DNA from: an uncultured Oscillospiraceae bacterium
GTDB taxonomy: Bacteria > Bacillota > Clostridia > Oscillospirales > Oscillospiraceae
Assembly (NCBI GenBank): GCA_944385445.1
Contig: CALWXF010000008.1
Location: 1 to 64,000, forward strand
Reading direction: 5' to 3'
Length of the DNA: 64,000 bases
Part shown: piece by piece, positions 8,868-19,258 of the stretch
How the letters are laid out: every line of letters starts with the position of its first letter
Position numbering within the stretch: the first letter of the stretch is position 1
Notes under the pieces: model-generated
The model's database searches: none
Seen by the model: only the letters and a program-made list of their open reading frames with translations
Told to the model about the DNA's origin: nothing
Translations under genes and position numbers: made by a program

Positions 8868-8948
8868 GCAGAACCTTTTTGCCAAAAAGTGCTTGACGGG
8901 TTCTGAACCTATGAACTATAATGCAGACGGGTTCAGACGTTCAGATGT
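8850..8948. promoter_or_regulatory. Divergent operator region with GTTC/GAAC repeats
   Basis: The region between the two small genes contains the inverted sequence pair GGTTCATAGGTTC and GAACCTATGAAC, a palindrome AGGTTCTG..CAGAACCT, and further GTTC units downstream of the plus-strand -10 box. Multiple short repeats over two promoters fit cooperative ribbon-helix-helix binding (inference). Confidence 0.6.
8893..8922 (+). promoter_or_regulatory. Promoter for the 59-residue protein
   Basis: TTGACG (8893-8898), 18-bp spacer, TATAAT (8917-8922). The spacer contains an operator-like GGTTCTGAACC palindrome and GAACCTATGAAC. Confidence 0.75.
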
Positions 8949-8972
8949 TCTGACAGGAAGGAGGTGTGTTGC

Positions 8973-9152
8973 ATGACTGGCGACTTCAAGCGGATCTCCT
9001 TTGCGGTCACACCCCAGCTGGAAAAATCCCTGGATTTCATGAAGCGGGAGTTTTTCTATAACGACACCCATTCCCATATGATACGGGAGTTGGTATCCGC
9101 CGGGGTACGGGCCGTCAACGGGGAGAAGAAGCAAAACAAAGACCAGATGTGA
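8973..9152 (+). CDS. Small hypothetical protein, RHH-like
   Basis: 59 residues from ATG 8973, chosen because GGAAGGAGG lies about 8 bases upstream. The sequence FKRISFAVTPQLEKSLDFMKREFF...SHMIRELVSAGVRAV shows a strand-helix-helix pattern resembling ribbon-helix-helix proteins, but I cannot name a family. It is divergent from the RHH gene and about 110 bases upstream of the leucine-rich-repeat surface protein gene, with no terminator seen in between, so it may be cotranscribed with it. Confidence 0.6.
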   Translation: MTGDFKRISFAVTPQLEKSLDFMKREFFYNDTHSHMIRELVSAGVRAVNGEKKQNKDQM

Positions 9153-9262
9153 AGCCCCCGTTTTGACGCTATGGCATCCTGGTTTTGCCAGAAAGCGCAC
9201 CCGTCTTTCCTGCGCACAGCATCGTTCACCGCCCATATTATGAGAGAAATGGAGTGAAATCA

Positions 9263-11902
9263 ATGAAAAAGAAACTTCTCAGCATCCTGTTGTGTGGCTG
9301 CCTGGTAGTGGGGATGTTTCCCAGCACAGCTTGGGCCGACAACAGCCAAACCACCGATAGCCCCACCGTGGCGACAGAAGAAGCAGCCACCAGCGGCCAG
9401 TGCGGACCCAATCTGACCTGGAACTATGATCAGGAGACGCAGACCCTCACCATCTCCGGCACCGGGGAAATGTGGGACTATGATTCTTGGGAAAATCAAC
9501 CCGGATGGATGGATTTTGGAGTTGTCCGCATCATTTTGGAGGAGGGGGTCACTTCCATTGGAGAACATGCCTTTGATAGTTGTACTGGACTAACAGAGAT
9601 TGTCATTCCACAAGGTGTCACTATTATTGGAGACAGCGCATTCTATCATTGCCAAAACTTAATGGAGATTGCCCTGCCAGACAGTATCACCTCCATTGAG
9701 GACGGTGCCTTTATGGGCTGTACAAATCTGACAAAGATTTCCATTCCTGGTGGCGTCACTGTCATTGGGAAGTATGCTTTTTCTGATTGTACCAGCTTGA
9801 CAGAACTCATTCTTCCCCAGAGTATTACCTCCATTGAAGACCATGCTTTCTATAATTGTACTAACTTAAGGGAGATTACCATTTCTGGGAGTGTTACATC
9901 TGTGGGAGAGGCTGTCTTTTCTATGTGTAAGAGACTGGAAACCATTTTCTTTGGTGGTACCATGGGGGAATGGAAAGTTCTGGACACAGAGGCCATGGGC
10001 TACATTCCGTACAATGTTACCATTGTTTGTTCCGATGGCACTATTCCGGCAGCAGAACCTTCCGGTCCTTGCGGAGACAACCTAACCTGGGACTATGACC
10101 GAGGAACTCAAACCCTCACCATTTCTGGCACAGGGGATATGTGGGATTATAATGTCTATCAGGCGGAATGGATGAATTTGGAATTCACTCGTGCCGTTTT
10201 GGAGAAAGGAGTTACCTCCATTGGCGAGGGTGCCTTCTTTACTTGCACCACCCTGACAGAGGTTGTCATTCCTAATGGTGTTACCTCTATTGGTGAGGAA
10301 GGATTTTGTCGTTGCACCAATCTAGCCAAGGTGACTCTCCCGGACAGCCTGACTTCCATGGGATATGGCGCTTTCTTTCTATGTTCCAGCCTAACGGAGC
10401 TTTCCATCCCTGACGGAGTCACTACTATTGAAGAGAATACTTTCTATAGATGTACCAGTCTGACTGAGGTTACTCTACCAGGCAGTGTTACTTCCATTGA
10501 GAACGGTGCTTTTCATGAGTGTAGCGATTTGACGGAGATTACCATTCCTAAGGAAATTTGTTCCATTGGATATGCGGCCTTCTACGCATGTAATAATCTA
10601 ACAACTGTCAATTACACCGGCACTCAGGAGCAGTGGGAGGCAATTTCCGTAGGCGATTTTAACGAAGCGCTGAAGAATGCCACAATTAACTACAACTATG
10701 TGCCCGGGGTGCCTACGCCTGACTTCAGCCAGCTCTACCTACTCGTTGAGAAGGCAGAGACGATGATGGCGCAGCAGGACTGCTATGTACAGATATACTG
10801 GAAGAGACTGGTGAATGCGCTAGATGCTGCCAAGGGGCTGGGGGAAAACGCCACTCAGGCTGATGTGGATGCCGCCGCACAGGCACTGGAAGATGCCATC
10901 CAGGCCCAGCGGTTCAAGGCAGATAAATCCGTTTTGGAACAGCTTGTGGCCCAGGCTGAGCAGCTAGACTTGAGCAGCTACACCGATGAGTCTGTGGCCG
11001 TCTTTCAGGCGGCTCTGGAACATGCCCAGGCTATTCTGGTCGATGAGACCCTCAGTGTGGACGACCAGAAAATCGTAGATGAGGCCGTGGCGCAGCTATT
11101 GGGTGCCATGGATGGGCTTGTTGATGCACCCGAACCTACACCCGAACCTACACCCGAGCCTACACCCGAGCCCACGCCAGAGCCCACACCCGAACCCACA
11201 CCCGAACCCACACCCGAGCCCACGCCAGAGCCCACGCCCGAGCCTACACCCGAGCCTACACCCGAACCTACACCCGAACCCACGCCCGAGCCCACGCCCG
11301 AACCCACCCCTGTCCCCACCGAAACCCCCGACCCCACCCCCACCCCGGCTCCCCAGGATAAGGTGGACATCCCCGTCAGCGGGGACAAGGCCGAGGCCAC
11401 CGTGGGCGGCGTGGACCTGGTGCTGAACAACGCCGGGAAGGTGTTTGCCTCCGGCACCACCGTCACCGTGGAGCGCATTACCCAGGGCGCTATTTACGAC
11501 AGCGTCACCAAGGCCCTGGCTCAGGTGGTGGCCGAACTGGATTACGCCGCCATCTTTGAGTTCACCGCCACCCGGGACGGCAAGGCCGTCCAGCCCAACG
11601 GTGCCCTGTCTGTCACCTTTGAGATTCCAAAGAACCTGACCGCCGACCACCTCAAGCTGTTCTATGTGTCAGAGGACGGCAAGTATCAGGAAGTGAAGAT
11701 TACCGTGGACCCGGACGCCCGCACCGTCACCGCCGACCTCACCCACTTCAGCACCTATGTGCTGGCCAATGTGGTGGACTCCTCCGACGGAGAGCCGGTG
11801 CCCCCCACCGGGGACCACGCCCCGCTCATGGCTTGCCTGAGCGTCATGACCCTGGCCGCCGCTGCTCTGCTGATTTTGGCCGCCAATAAGCGCAGAGCAT
11901 AA
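9263..11902 (+). CDS. BspA-type leucine-rich-repeat surface protein
   Basis: 879-residue secreted, probably wall-anchored protein. Order: signal peptide ([24 protein letters not shown]), two BspA-type LRR blocks (about 75-235 and 290-460) with the recurring pattern [19 protein letters not shown], a helical FIVAR-like region (about 490-620), a proline-rich stalk of about 20 PEPT units (about 622-685), a beta-rich domain, then VPPTGD as sortase-like motif, a hydrophobic segment and NKRRA. BspA proteins bind host or matrix ligands. The LRR portion is clearly richer in A/T than its flanks, hinting at transfer. Start ATG 9263 has GGAG upstream; the frame is open further back without a signal. Confidence 0.88.
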   Translation: MKKKLLSILLCGCLVVGMFPSTAWADNSQTTDSPTVATEEAATSGQCGPNLTWNYDQETQTLTISGTGEMWDYDSWENQPGWMDFGVVRIILEEGVTSIGEHAFDSCTGLTEIVIPQGVTIIGDSAFYHCQNLMEIALPDSITSIEDGAFMGCTNLTKISIPGGVTVIGKYAFSDCTSLTELILPQSITSIEDHAFYNCTNLREITISGSVTSVGEAVFSMCKRLETIFFGGTMGEWKVLDTEAMGYIPYNVTIVCSDGTIPAAEPSGPCGDNLTWDYDRGTQTLTISGTGDMWDYNVYQAEWMNLEFTRAVLEKGVTSIGEGAFFTCTTLTEVVIPNGVTSIGEEGFCRCTNLAKVTLPDSLTSMGYGAFFLCSSLTELSIPDGVTTIEENTFYRCTSLTEVTLPGSVTSIENGAFHECSDLTEITIPKEICSIGYAAFYACNNLTTVNYTGTQEQWEAISVGDFNEALKNATINYNYVPGVPTPDFSQLYLLVEKAETMMAQQDCYVQIYWKRLVNALDAAKGLGENATQADVDAAAQALEDAIQAQRFKADKSVLEQLVAQAEQLDLSSYTDESVAVFQAALEHAQAILVDETLSVDDQKIVDEAVAQLLGAMDGLVDAPEPTPEPTPEPTPEPTPEPTPEPTPEPTPEPTPEPTPEPTPEPTPEPTPEPTPEPTPEPTPVPTETPDPTPTPAPQDKVDIPVSGDKAEATVGGVDLVLNNAGKVFASGTTVTVERITQGAIYDSVTKALAQVVAELDYAAIFEFTATRDGKAVQPNGALSVTFEIPKNLTADHLKLFYVSEDGKYQEVKITVDPDARTVTADLTHFSTYVLANVVDSSDGEPVPPTGDHAPLMACLSVMTLAAAALLILAANKRRA

Positions 11903-11917
11903 CCAAAACCCAGCCGC

Positions 11918-11951
11918 ACCCCTGGAGCAAATCCTGCTCCAGGGGTGTTTT
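11918..11951 (+). terminator. Intrinsic terminator of the LRR protein gene
   Basis: Perfect 12-bp stem (ACCCCTGGAGCA, 11918-11929, with 11935-11946) followed by GTTTT. Confidence 0.9.
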
Positions 11952-11968
11952 GCGTCTTCCCCTCCCTC

Positions 11969-11998
11969 TTGCCTTTTCGGCCTGCCATCTGATATAAT
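11969..11998 (+). promoter_or_regulatory. Promoter of the aroK-helicase unit
   Basis: TTGCCT (11969-11974), 18-bp spacer, TATAAT (11993-11998), 75 bases upstream of the shikimate kinase start. Confidence 0.65.
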
Positions 11999-12072
11999 AG
12001 TCTGTCTTATCATGGGCAAATATCGCCCATCCTCCCATGGGGAGATGGGCCTGCGTATGGGATGTGAGGCAG

Positions 12073-12576
12073 ATGGACAACATCATCTTAATTGGAATGC
12101 CAGGTTCGGGAAAGAGCAGCGTGGGCGTGGTACTGGCCAAGACCCTGGGCTACGACTTTCTGGACGTGGACTTGCTCCTTCAGCAGCAGCAGGGGGCACT
12201 GCTGCAAGAGCTGTTGGATGAAAAGGGTGTGGAGTGGTTTCTGGACGCGGAGGCGGACGCCATCGCCTCGGTGCACTGTTCCCACACCGTCATCGCCCCC
12301 GGCGGCAGCTGCATCTGCCGGGAGCGGGCCATCGAACACATGCGCAGTTTGGGCACCGTGGTCTATTTGCAGCTGACCCTGGAGGAACTGGAAGGGCGCA
12401 TCCACAACATGGCCACCCGGGGCATCGCCCTCCAGCCCGGCCAGACCCTTCGAGACGTCTACGACTACCGTACCCCCCTCTACGAGACTTGCGCCCATCT
12501 CACCGTCCCCGTACACGACCAGAGCCTGGCGGAGACGGTGATCGCCGTGCAACAGGCTTTGACGCAATATAAGTAA
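12073..12576 (+). CDS. Shikimate kinase-like protein
   Basis: 167-residue P-loop kinase that would phosphorylate shikimate on the way to chorismate and aromatic amino acids. Walker A is GMPGSGKSSVG (residues 8-18), then FLDVD (substrate Asp), APGGSCICRE (substrate loop; most enzymes have three glycines, here the third is Ser) and RTPLYE near the lid. The length fits AroK. No other aromatic-pathway gene is adjacent. A related small-molecule kinase cannot be excluded because of the substrate-loop change. Start chosen at ATG 12073, where homology begins. Confidence 0.78.
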   Translation: MDNIILIGMPGSGKSSVGVVLAKTLGYDFLDVDLLLQQQQGALLQELLDEKGVEWFLDAEADAIASVHCSHTVIAPGGSCICRERAIEHMRSLGTVVYLQLTLEELEGRIHNMATRGIALQPGQTLRDVYDYRTPLYETCAHLTVPVHDQSLAETVIAVQQALTQYK

Positions 12577-12588
12577 AGGAACGATCAC

Positions 12589-14475
12589 ATGAATTTCAAA
12601 CAACTGGGTCTTTGTGACCCCATTTTGAAGGCCCTGGCGGAGCAGGAGTACACCGCCCCCACTCCCATCCAGCAGGGCGCCATTCCCCCCGCCCTGGCCG
12701 GAAGGGACGTGCTGGGCTGCGCCCAGACGGGCACCGGCAAGACCTGCGCCTTTTCCGCCCCCATTTTGCAGCGTCTGTCCAAGAAGGTACCCAACCCCCG
12801 GGTCATCCGGGCCCTGATCCTCACCCCCACCCGGGAGCTGGCCATCCAGATCCAGGACTCCATGGTGGCCTACGGCAAGCACCTGCCCCTGAAGAGCGCC
12901 GTTATCTTCGGCGGCGTGGGCCAGCAGCCCCAGGTGGATCAAATCAAAAAGGGTCTGGACATCCTGGTGGCCACCCCCGGCCGCCTCTTAGACCTCCACG
13001 GCCAGGGCCTGCTGGATTTGAGCCACATTGAAATTTTTGTTTTGGACGAGGCGGACCGGATGCTGGACATGGGCTTTATCCACGACGTGCGCCGGGTGCT
13101 CAAGCTGCTGCCCAAGAAGAAACAGACCCTCTTCTTCTCCGCCACCATGCCTCCCGAGGTCATGGAGCTGGTCAACGCCCTGCTCCACGACTACGCCCGA
13201 GTGGCGGTGGACCCGGTGTCCTCCCCGGTGGAGGTCATCGGCCAGAAGCTGTTCTACGTGGACAAGAACAACAAGACCAAGCTGCTGTGCCACCTCATTC
13301 AGAAGTGGGACATTCCCGCCGCCCTGGTGTTCTCCCGCACCAAGCACGGGGCCAACCGCATCGCCCGGGACCTCAACGCCCAGGGCATCACCGCCGCCGC
13401 CATCCACGGCAACAAGAGCCAGACCGCCCGGGTCCAGGCCCTCAACGACTTCAAGGCGGGGCGGGTACGGGTGCTGGTGGCCACCGACATCGCCGCCCGG
13501 GGCATTGACATCGACGAGCTGTCCTGGGTGTTCAACTACAACCTCCCCGACGTGCCCGAGACCTACGTCCACCGCATTGGCCGCACCGGCCGGGCGGGTC
13601 ACTCCGGCACCGCCATCTCCTTCTGTCAGTTTGACGAGAAGGCAGAGCTGAAGGCCATTGAGAAGCTGCTGGGCCGCTCCATCCCCGTGGTGGAGGACCA
13701 CCCCTTCCCCATGGTGAACCTGGAGGCCCCCAAGCGGGATAAGAACGGCCGCATCATCAACGCCGAGGACGCCGAGGCCCGCCAGGCCGCCCGGGACCGC
13801 CGCCGTCAGCGGCAGGAGGAGGCCCAGGCCCAGAAGGCGGAGAAGGCCGCCAAGGCAGAGCAGCCTCCCAAGCCGGAGAAACCCGCCAAGGCCGACAAGC
13901 CCAAGCAGGAAAAGCTTCGGAAGGAGAAGCCCCGCCGGGAGAAGGCCCCTCAGCCCGCCCCGGCCCCCGCTCCCATTCCCGAGGAGCCCCACCACCACAA
14001 GCGTGGCGTGCGCCAGGGCAAGCTGTCCGACACTCTGCCCCAGCAGCCCGCCATGCCTCAGACCGACTTCTACAAGCCCAATCCCCTGGATTCGGACGTG
14101 ATTATGGATGCCACCGCCCGGCTGCTGGCCCCCCGCCGTCCCGTCCAGCCGCCCCGCAGCGAGAAGCCGCAGCGGGAGCGCAAGCCTCGCAATCAGCAGC
14201 CTCCCAGAGGGGAGAAACCCAGACAGGAGAAGCCCCGGAAGGAGCAGCCCAAGCAGGAGCCCCAGCCCCCCAAGGCCCAGGAGAACAAGGGCGGCAAGAA
14301 GCACAAGGGGGAGAAACCCTCCATCCTGCCCCCCTCTCTGTCCGGCAAGCGCCGCCGCTCCCGGGGCAACGATCGGCCCCGCCCCATTGAGGCGGCCCCC
14401 CGCTCCAACCGCCAGAAGGACTCCACCGAGCACCGCAGCCTGATGCGGCCCTACTACCTCCACGATGAAGACTAA
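12589..14475 (+). CDS. DEAD-box RNA helicase with long basic tail
   Basis: 628-residue ATP-dependent RNA helicase of the RhlE/CsdA kind, probably acting in ribosome assembly or RNA turnover. Motifs in order: Q motif (TPIQQGAIPPAL), I AQTGTGKT, Ia PTRELAIQIQ, Ib TPGRLLD, II DEAD, III SAT, IV-V ATDIAARGIDID, VI HRIGRTGRAG. The core ends near residue 375. About 250 residues of Lys/Arg/Pro/Glu/Gln-rich low-complexity tail follow, likely RNA-binding and disordered. The stop codon overlaps the start of the following phosphoesterase gene. Confidence 0.93.
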   Translation: MNFKQLGLCDPILKALAEQEYTAPTPIQQGAIPPALAGRDVLGCAQTGTGKTCAFSAPILQRLSKKVPNPRVIRALILTPTRELAIQIQDSMVAYGKHLPLKSAVIFGGVGQQPQVDQIKKGLDILVATPGRLLDLHGQGLLDLSHIEIFVLDEADRMLDMGFIHDVRRVLKLLPKKKQTLFFSATMPPEVMELVNALLHDYARVAVDPVSSPVEVIGQKLFYVDKNNKTKLLCHLIQKWDIPAALVFSRTKHGANRIARDLNAQGITAAAIHGNKSQTARVQALNDFKAGRVRVLVATDIAARGIDIDELSWVFNYNLPDVPETYVHRIGRTGRAGHSGTAISFCQFDEKAELKAIEKLLGRSIPVVEDHPFPMVNLEAPKRDKNGRIINAEDAEARQAARDRRRQRQEEAQAQKAEKAAKAEQPPKPEKPAKADKPKQEKLRKEKPRREKAPQPAPAPAPIPEEPHHHKRGVRQGKLSDTLPQQPAMPQTDFYKPNPLDSDVIMDATARLLAPRRPVQPPRSEKPQRERKPRNQQPPRGEKPRQEKPRKEQPKQEPQPPKAQENKGGKKHKGEKPSILPPSLSGKRRRSRGNDRPRPIEAAPRSNRQKDSTEHRSLMRPYYLHDED

Positions 14476-15319
14476 AAAACCGCTGCGTGCCCTGGGCGCT
14501 GCTCTGGGGCTGACCGCGTGCATTTTAGGCGGCGCCGCCTTCCTCAACTGGCAGTTCTGGGGGCTGGAAGTGACCCGCACCCAGGTGCCCGTCTCCGGCC
14601 TCCCTCAGGGCTTTGAGGGGATGCGGGTGGTGCACCTGTCCGACCTCCACGGCCACCGGTACGGGGAGGGACACCAGGACCTGCTGGAGCAGATTGCCGC
14701 CCAGGAGCCCGAGCTCATCGCCCTCACCGGGGACATCATCGACCAGGCCAGCCAGCGGGATATGCTCCCCGCCCTGGCCCGGGGCCTGTCCGACATCGCC
14801 CCCACTTACTTCGTCACCGGAAACCACGAGTGGGCGGTGGGAGACATCCGTCAGACCAAGGACCTGCTGACCGACAACGGGGTGACGGTGCTGTCCAACC
14901 AGTATGTGGTGCTGGAGCGGGGCGGCGACCAGCTGGTGCTGGCGGGCGTGGACGACGCCAACGGCTACGCCGACCAGAAGACCCCCCAGGAGCTGTATGA
15001 GGAGATTGGGCAGGCCCACCCGGGTCTGTGTACCCTCCTCCTGGCCCACCGCAACAACTACTTTGACCGATACGCCGCCTGTGGCTATGCCCTGGTGCTG
15101 TCCGGCCACGCCCACGGCGGGTTGGTGCGCCTGCCCTTCACCGACGGGGTGTTCGGCTCGGGGGGCGAGCTCTTCCCCACCTGGACCGCCGGGGTGTATA
15201 CCCTGGGGGAGAGCACCCTGTACGCCACCCGGGGGCTGGGCAACAATACTACTCCTATCCCGGGATTTCGGATGTTCAATCGGCCGGAAATTTCGGTATT
15301 GGAGCTAGTGGCCCAATAA
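14465..15319 (+). CDS. Membrane-anchored metallophosphoesterase
   Basis: 284-residue calcineurin-like phosphoesterase. An N-terminal hydrophobic segment (about 10-30) suggests membrane anchoring with the enzyme outside. Metal ligands: VVHLSDLHGHRYG (DxH), LTGDIID (GD), TGNHEW (GNHE) and LSGHAHGG (GHxH). The family (YkuE/YaeI-like) includes phospholipid-related phosphatases; the substrate here is unknown. The ATG overlaps the helicase stop by 11 bases, so the genes are probably cotranscribed. Confidence 0.88.
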   Translation: MKTKKPLRALGAALGLTACILGGAAFLNWQFWGLEVTRTQVPVSGLPQGFEGMRVVHLSDLHGHRYGEGHQDLLEQIAAQEPELIALTGDIIDQASQRDMLPALARGLSDIAPTYFVTGNHEWAVGDIRQTKDLLTDNGVTVLSNQYVVLERGGDQLVLAGVDDANGYADQKTPQELYEEIGQAHPGLCTLLLAHRNNYFDRYAACGYALVLSGHAHGGLVRLPFTDGVFGSGGELFPTWTAGVYTLGESTLYATRGLGNNTTPIPGFRMFNRPEISVLELVAQ

Positions 15320-15389
15320 GCGCCACACCCCTGGCCCTTCGGGAGAGGGCCTGACCTTCTGCCACATTTCAGGCGCATACCTGCGTCCT

Positions 15390-15923
15390 TGGCAGGGACG
15401 CTCCGCTGGGCCCGATTTCTCAGCGATGAGAAATCGGGGAAAGAATCGCCAAAGGCGGGGCCTTCCCCCGCCTTGTGGAATCCACCCCGCGGTACTGGGA
15501 GGGGTGTGCATCCTCCTCTTTCCGGCCCTTGGCTTGGTGGGGTCACATAGACGGCATGGTAATTCTTTTGCAAGTACCAGCTTCTACGGGAAATACCACT
15601 TCTACCTCCAGGGCCTTCCCCTGGTATGCAACTGTTCCCAGTTGCCGGGGGGCTGGCTCCCGTCGGCGGGAACGCCGCTTGACCAAGGTAGGCCCGGAGG
15701 TGGAAACCGCCACGCCATAGGGCCAGCTGCCCAAGGGGGCCTGGTGTGGTGGCACAAACAGGGGCCACAGCTAGGGTGACGGGCCGAACATAGCCTTGAC
15801 GCAGTTCCAGCCTGGTACCCCAGGGGGGTACTTAGGGGGGAACGCCCTAAGCGGGTTTTGGTTCCTTTTGCCCGAACAAAAGGAACCCCCAGCGGGCAGC
15901 GTCCCCGCCAGGCTGGCAAGCCG
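15390..15923. mobile_element. Large inverted-terminus intergenic element, copy B
   Basis: About 534 bp, co-linear with copy A: the 28-base hairpin CCCGATTTCTCAGCG..., a GC-rich hairpin ending CCCCCGCCTTGTGG, the motif GTCACATAGACGGC (15542-15555), and a 3' end with GGGGGGAACGCCCTAAGC, a hairpin and CAGGCTGGCAAGCC. The left end is of the second type (CTTGGCAGGGACGCTCCGC) and the right end of the first type. It fills most of the gene-free stretch between the phosphoesterase and mnmG. No protein-coding gene is supported inside. Confidence 0.75.
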
Positions 15924-16013
15924 GAACCCGAGAGACGATAGAAGAATCGCCTCTATATAACCGCTATAAACCAGCATTTTTCGCTGGATTCAGAGAAAAA
16001 AGGACTTGTTTTC

Positions 16014-17897
16014 ATGGCCTATCAAGCAGGACAATTTGACATTGCCGTCATCGGAGCGGGCCACGCCGGCATCGAGGCGGCCCTGGCCGCCGCCCGGCTG
16101 GGTCTGCGCACCCTGTGCTTCACCATCAACCTGGACGCCGTAGGCAACATGCCCTGTAACCCCGCCATCGGCGGCACGGGCAAGGGCCACCTGGTGCGGG
16201 AAATTGACGCCCTGGGCGGCGAGATGGCCAAAGCCGCCGACGCCGCCTGCATCCAGTACCGGATGCTCAACCGGGGCAAAGGCCCCGCCGTGTGGTCCCT
16301 GCGGGCCCAAGCCGACCGCAGACGGTACCAGGAGGTGTGCAAGCACACCCTGGAGCTTCAGCCCAACCTGTGGGTGAAACAGGGGGAAATTGTGGACATC
16401 CTCACCGACGAGAGCGGGGCGGTATCCGCCGTAGTCACCGAGACCGGGGCCACCTACCAGGTGAAGGCCGCCATCATCGCCAGTGGCACCTACTTGAAGG
16501 GCCGCACCATTGTGGGCCCCGTGGTGCGGGACTCCGGCCCCGACGGCATGGCCGCCGCCCAGTCTCTCTCCGCCTGCCTGGAGCGGCTGGGGTTGCGCCT
16601 GCGCCGCTTTAAGACGGGCACACCCCCCAGAGTCCACCGCCGCAGCGTGGACTTCTCCCCCATGGAGCTGCAAGAGGGGGACCAAGAGGTGGTGCCCTTC
16701 TCTTTTTCCACTAAGGAGCCACCTCGCAACCAGGCGGTGTGCTACCTCACCTACACCAACGAGCACACCCACGACATCATTCGCCAAAACTGGGACCAAT
16801 CCCCCCTGTTTGACGGCACCATCGAGGGGGTGGGCCCCCGGTACTGCCCCTCCATTGAGACCAAGGTGGAGCGGTTTCCCGACAAGCCCCGCCACCAGCT
16901 GTTCATTGAGCCCATGGGGCTGAACACCGAGGAGCTGTACATCCAGGGCTTTTCCTCCTCCCTGCCCGAACAGGTGCAGGTCCAAATGCTCCACACCATC
17001 CCGGGGCTGGAACAGGCGGAGATGACCCGCCCCGCCTACGCCATCGAGTACGACTGCGTAGACCCCACCCAGCTGCTGCCCACCCTGGAGTTTAAGGGAG
17101 TGCCGGGCCTCTATGGAGCGGGACAGTTCAACGGCTCCTCCGGCTACGAGGAGGCCGCCGCCCAGGGGCTCGTTGCCGGCATCAACGCCGCTTTGAAGCT
17201 GAAAGGCGAGCCGCCCCTCATCCTCTCCCGAGGAGACGGGTACATCGGGGTCTTGATTGACGATCTGGTCACCAAGGGCACCGACGAGCCCTACCGCATG
17301 ATGACCTCCCGCACCGAGTACCGCCTCATTCACCGCCAGGACAACGCCGACCAGCGGCTGTGCCACCTGGGGTACCGGGTGGGGCTGGTGAGTGAGGAGC
17401 GGATGCAGGCGGTAGAAGAAAAATATAAGGCCGTAGAGCGGGAGGCCAAGCGGCTGGAACACACCGGAGCCGCCCCCTCCCCCCAGCTGGATGAGATGCT
17501 AGCCGCCCGGGGCGAGCCCCCCTGCCCCCACGGGGCCCGGCTGGCCGACCTGCTGCGCCGTCCACGGGTGACGTACACAGACCTCACCCCCTTCGACCCG
17601 GACCGCCCGGAGATTTCCACAGAAGTGGCACAGCAAGTGGAAATCTCGGTGAAGTACCAGGGGTATATTGAGCGGCAAAAACGGCAGGTGGCGGAGATGG
17701 CCAAGCTGGAGAGCCGGGCCATTCCCCCCAATACCGACTACAACGCCATCCAGGGCCTGCGGCTGGAGGCCCGGCAGAAGCTGAGCGACATTCAGCCCCT
17801 GAATCTGGGCCAGGCAGGGCGCATCAGCGGGGTGAGCCCGGCGGACCTGGCCGCCCTGATGATCTGGCTGGACCGGGGCCACAACCCGTCAAACTGA
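16014..17897 (+). CDS. mnmG: tRNA uridine-34 carboxymethylaminomethyl enzyme
   Basis: 627-residue FAD-binding protein that works with MnmE to modify wobble uridine 34 of several tRNAs. N-terminal dinucleotide motif [19 protein letters not shown] (residues 10-28), then [26 protein letters not shown], family motifs including a conserved Cys, and the C-terminal helical domain (YEGYI-like YQGYIERQ). Length is standard. mnmE is not adjacent, unlike the classic arrangement near oriC. The murT gene follows after 17 bases. Confidence 0.96.
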   Translation: MAYQAGQFDIAVIGAGHAGIEAALAAARLGLRTLCFTINLDAVGNMPCNPAIGGTGKGHLVREIDALGGEMAKAADAACIQYRMLNRGKGPAVWSLRAQADRRRYQEVCKHTLELQPNLWVKQGEIVDILTDESGAVSAVVTETGATYQVKAAIIASGTYLKGRTIVGPVVRDSGPDGMAAAQSLSACLERLGLRLRRFKTGTPPRVHRRSVDFSPMELQEGDQEVVPFSFSTKEPPRNQAVCYLTYTNEHTHDIIRQNWDQSPLFDGTIEGVGPRYCPSIETKVERFPDKPRHQLFIEPMGLNTEELYIQGFSSSLPEQVQVQMLHTIPGLEQAEMTRPAYAIEYDCVDPTQLLPTLEFKGVPGLYGAGQFNGSSGYEEAAAQGLVAGINAALKLKGEPPLILSRGDGYIGVLIDDLVTKGTDEPYRMMTSRTEYRLIHRQDNADQRLCHLGYRVGLVSEERMQAVEEKYKAVEREAKRLEHTGAAPSPQLDEMLAARGEPPCPHGARLADLLRRPRVTYTDLTPFDPDRPEISTEVAQQVEISVKYQGYIERQKRQVAEMAKLESRAIPPNTDYNAIQGLRLEARQKLSDIQPLNLGQAGRISGVSPADLAALMIWLDRGHNPSN

Positions 17898-17914
17898 GAA
17901 AAGAGGCTGGTACC

Positions 17915-19246
17915 ATGAGACGATTTTTAGCCATCATTCTGTGTAAATTCATGCGCCTGGTGGGCAAACTGCTGGGCCGGGGCTCCTCCCTGCCCGGACA
18001 GTTCGCCTTAAAGGTATGTCCCGACGTGCTGGGCCGGGTGAAGCTGCCCCCCTATGTCATCGCCGTCACCGGGTCCAACGGCAAGACCTCCACCGTGGAG
18101 ATGATCGCCGCCATTTTGAAGGCCGCCGGGAAGAACGTGGTGTACAACGCCGAGGGCTCCAACCAGATTGAAGGTGTCACCACCCTCATCCTGTCCCAGT
18201 GTGACCTGGGGGGCCGGGTGCGGGGGGACGTGCTGCTGCTGGAGAGCGACGAGCGGTACGCCCGCCACACCTTCCACTGGTTCCACCCCACCCACTTCGT
18301 CATCACCAACCTCTACCGGGACCAGCTCACCCGCAACGGACACCCCCAGTGGGTGTATGACGCCATTCTCCCCGCCATTCACCCCTCCACCACCCTGGTG
18401 CTCAACGCCGACGACCCCCAGGTGGCCTGCTTTGCCCACCAGGGTAACCCGGTGAAGTGGTTCGGGCTGGAGGCGTGGCCGGGGGCCACGAAAGAACACC
18501 ACGGCATGTACAACGACGGGGCCTTCTGCCCCGCCTGCGGCGCCCCCATGGAGTACGAGCTGTACCACTACAACCACATCGGCCACTATCGCTGCACCCA
18601 GTGTGACCACCACCGGCCCCACCCCGACTTTGCGGTGACGGGCCTGGACCTGGAGGCGGGACAGCTGGTGCTGGACGGGGACACCCCCATTCAGCTGGCT
18701 TTCCGCTCCATCTACAACGTGTACAACATCCTGGCCGCCTGGTCCGCCTGCCGCATGATCGGGGTGGACAAGGCCACCGCCGCCGGGGTCATCAACAACT
18801 ACATCCTGAAAAACGGCCGCATGGTGCGCTTTACCCTGGGCCAGCACCAGGGCACCCTGCTGACCAGCAAGCACGAGAATTCCGTGGCCTACGACACCAA
18901 CCTGCGGTATATCCGGGACAACAACAAGCCCTGCACGGTACTGGTGGTGGTGGACGCCATCTCCCGGAAGTATTTCACCGGGGAGACCAGCTGGCTGTGG
19001 GACATTGACTTCGACATGCTCGCCGCCCCACATGTGCAGCGGGTGGTGCTCTCCGGCCGCTACGTCCACGACCTGGCTCTGCGCTTCGAGTGCTCCGCCG
19101 TGCCCCAGGACAAGGTGGTGCTGGAGGCCAGCATCCCCCAGGCGGTGGAGTACCTGGAGGGCAGCGGCAGCGAGGATGTGTATGTGGTCACCTGCTTCTC
19201 CGACCGGGACAAGGTGTTGGACCGGGTGGAGATTGAGGAAAAGTAA
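17915..19246 (+). CDS. murT: Lipid II isoglutaminyl synthase, MurT subunit
   Basis: 443-residue Mur-ligase-like protein. With GatD it amidates the alpha-carboxyl of D-Glu in lipid II, using ATP and glutamine, at the cytoplasmic membrane. P-loop VTGSNGKTS (about 52-60), a zinc ribbon with Cys205, Cys208, Cys227 and Cys230 inserted in the central domain, and the MurT C-terminal domain. The zinc ribbon separates MurT from true Mur ligases. It is followed after 12 bases by gatD, its obligate partner. Confidence 0.94.
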   Translation: MRRFLAIILCKFMRLVGKLLGRGSSLPGQFALKVCPDVLGRVKLPPYVIAVTGSNGKTSTVEMIAAILKAAGKNVVYNAEGSNQIEGVTTLILSQCDLGGRVRGDVLLLESDERYARHTFHWFHPTHFVITNLYRDQLTRNGHPQWVYDAILPAIHPSTTLVLNADDPQVACFAHQGNPVKWFGLEAWPGATKEHHGMYNDGAFCPACGAPMEYELYHYNHIGHYRCTQCDHHRPHPDFAVTGLDLEAGQLVLDGDTPIQLAFRSIYNVYNILAAWSACRMIGVDKATAAGVINNYILKNGRMVRFTLGQHQGTLLTSKHENSVAYDTNLRYIRDNNKPCTVLVVVDAISRKYFTGETSWLWDIDFDMLAAPHVQRVVLSGRYVHDLALRFECSAVPQDKVVLEASIPQAVEYLEGSGSEDVYVVTCFSDRDKVLDRVEIEEK

Positions 19247-19258
19247 GGGGTGAGAGAA

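Noticed and set aside
11128-11316. Regular short repeats in the LRR gene as a possible CRISPR or tandem repeat array
   Set aside because: They are in-frame codons for Pro-Glu-Pro-Thr with no spacers; the same holds for 27330-27480.
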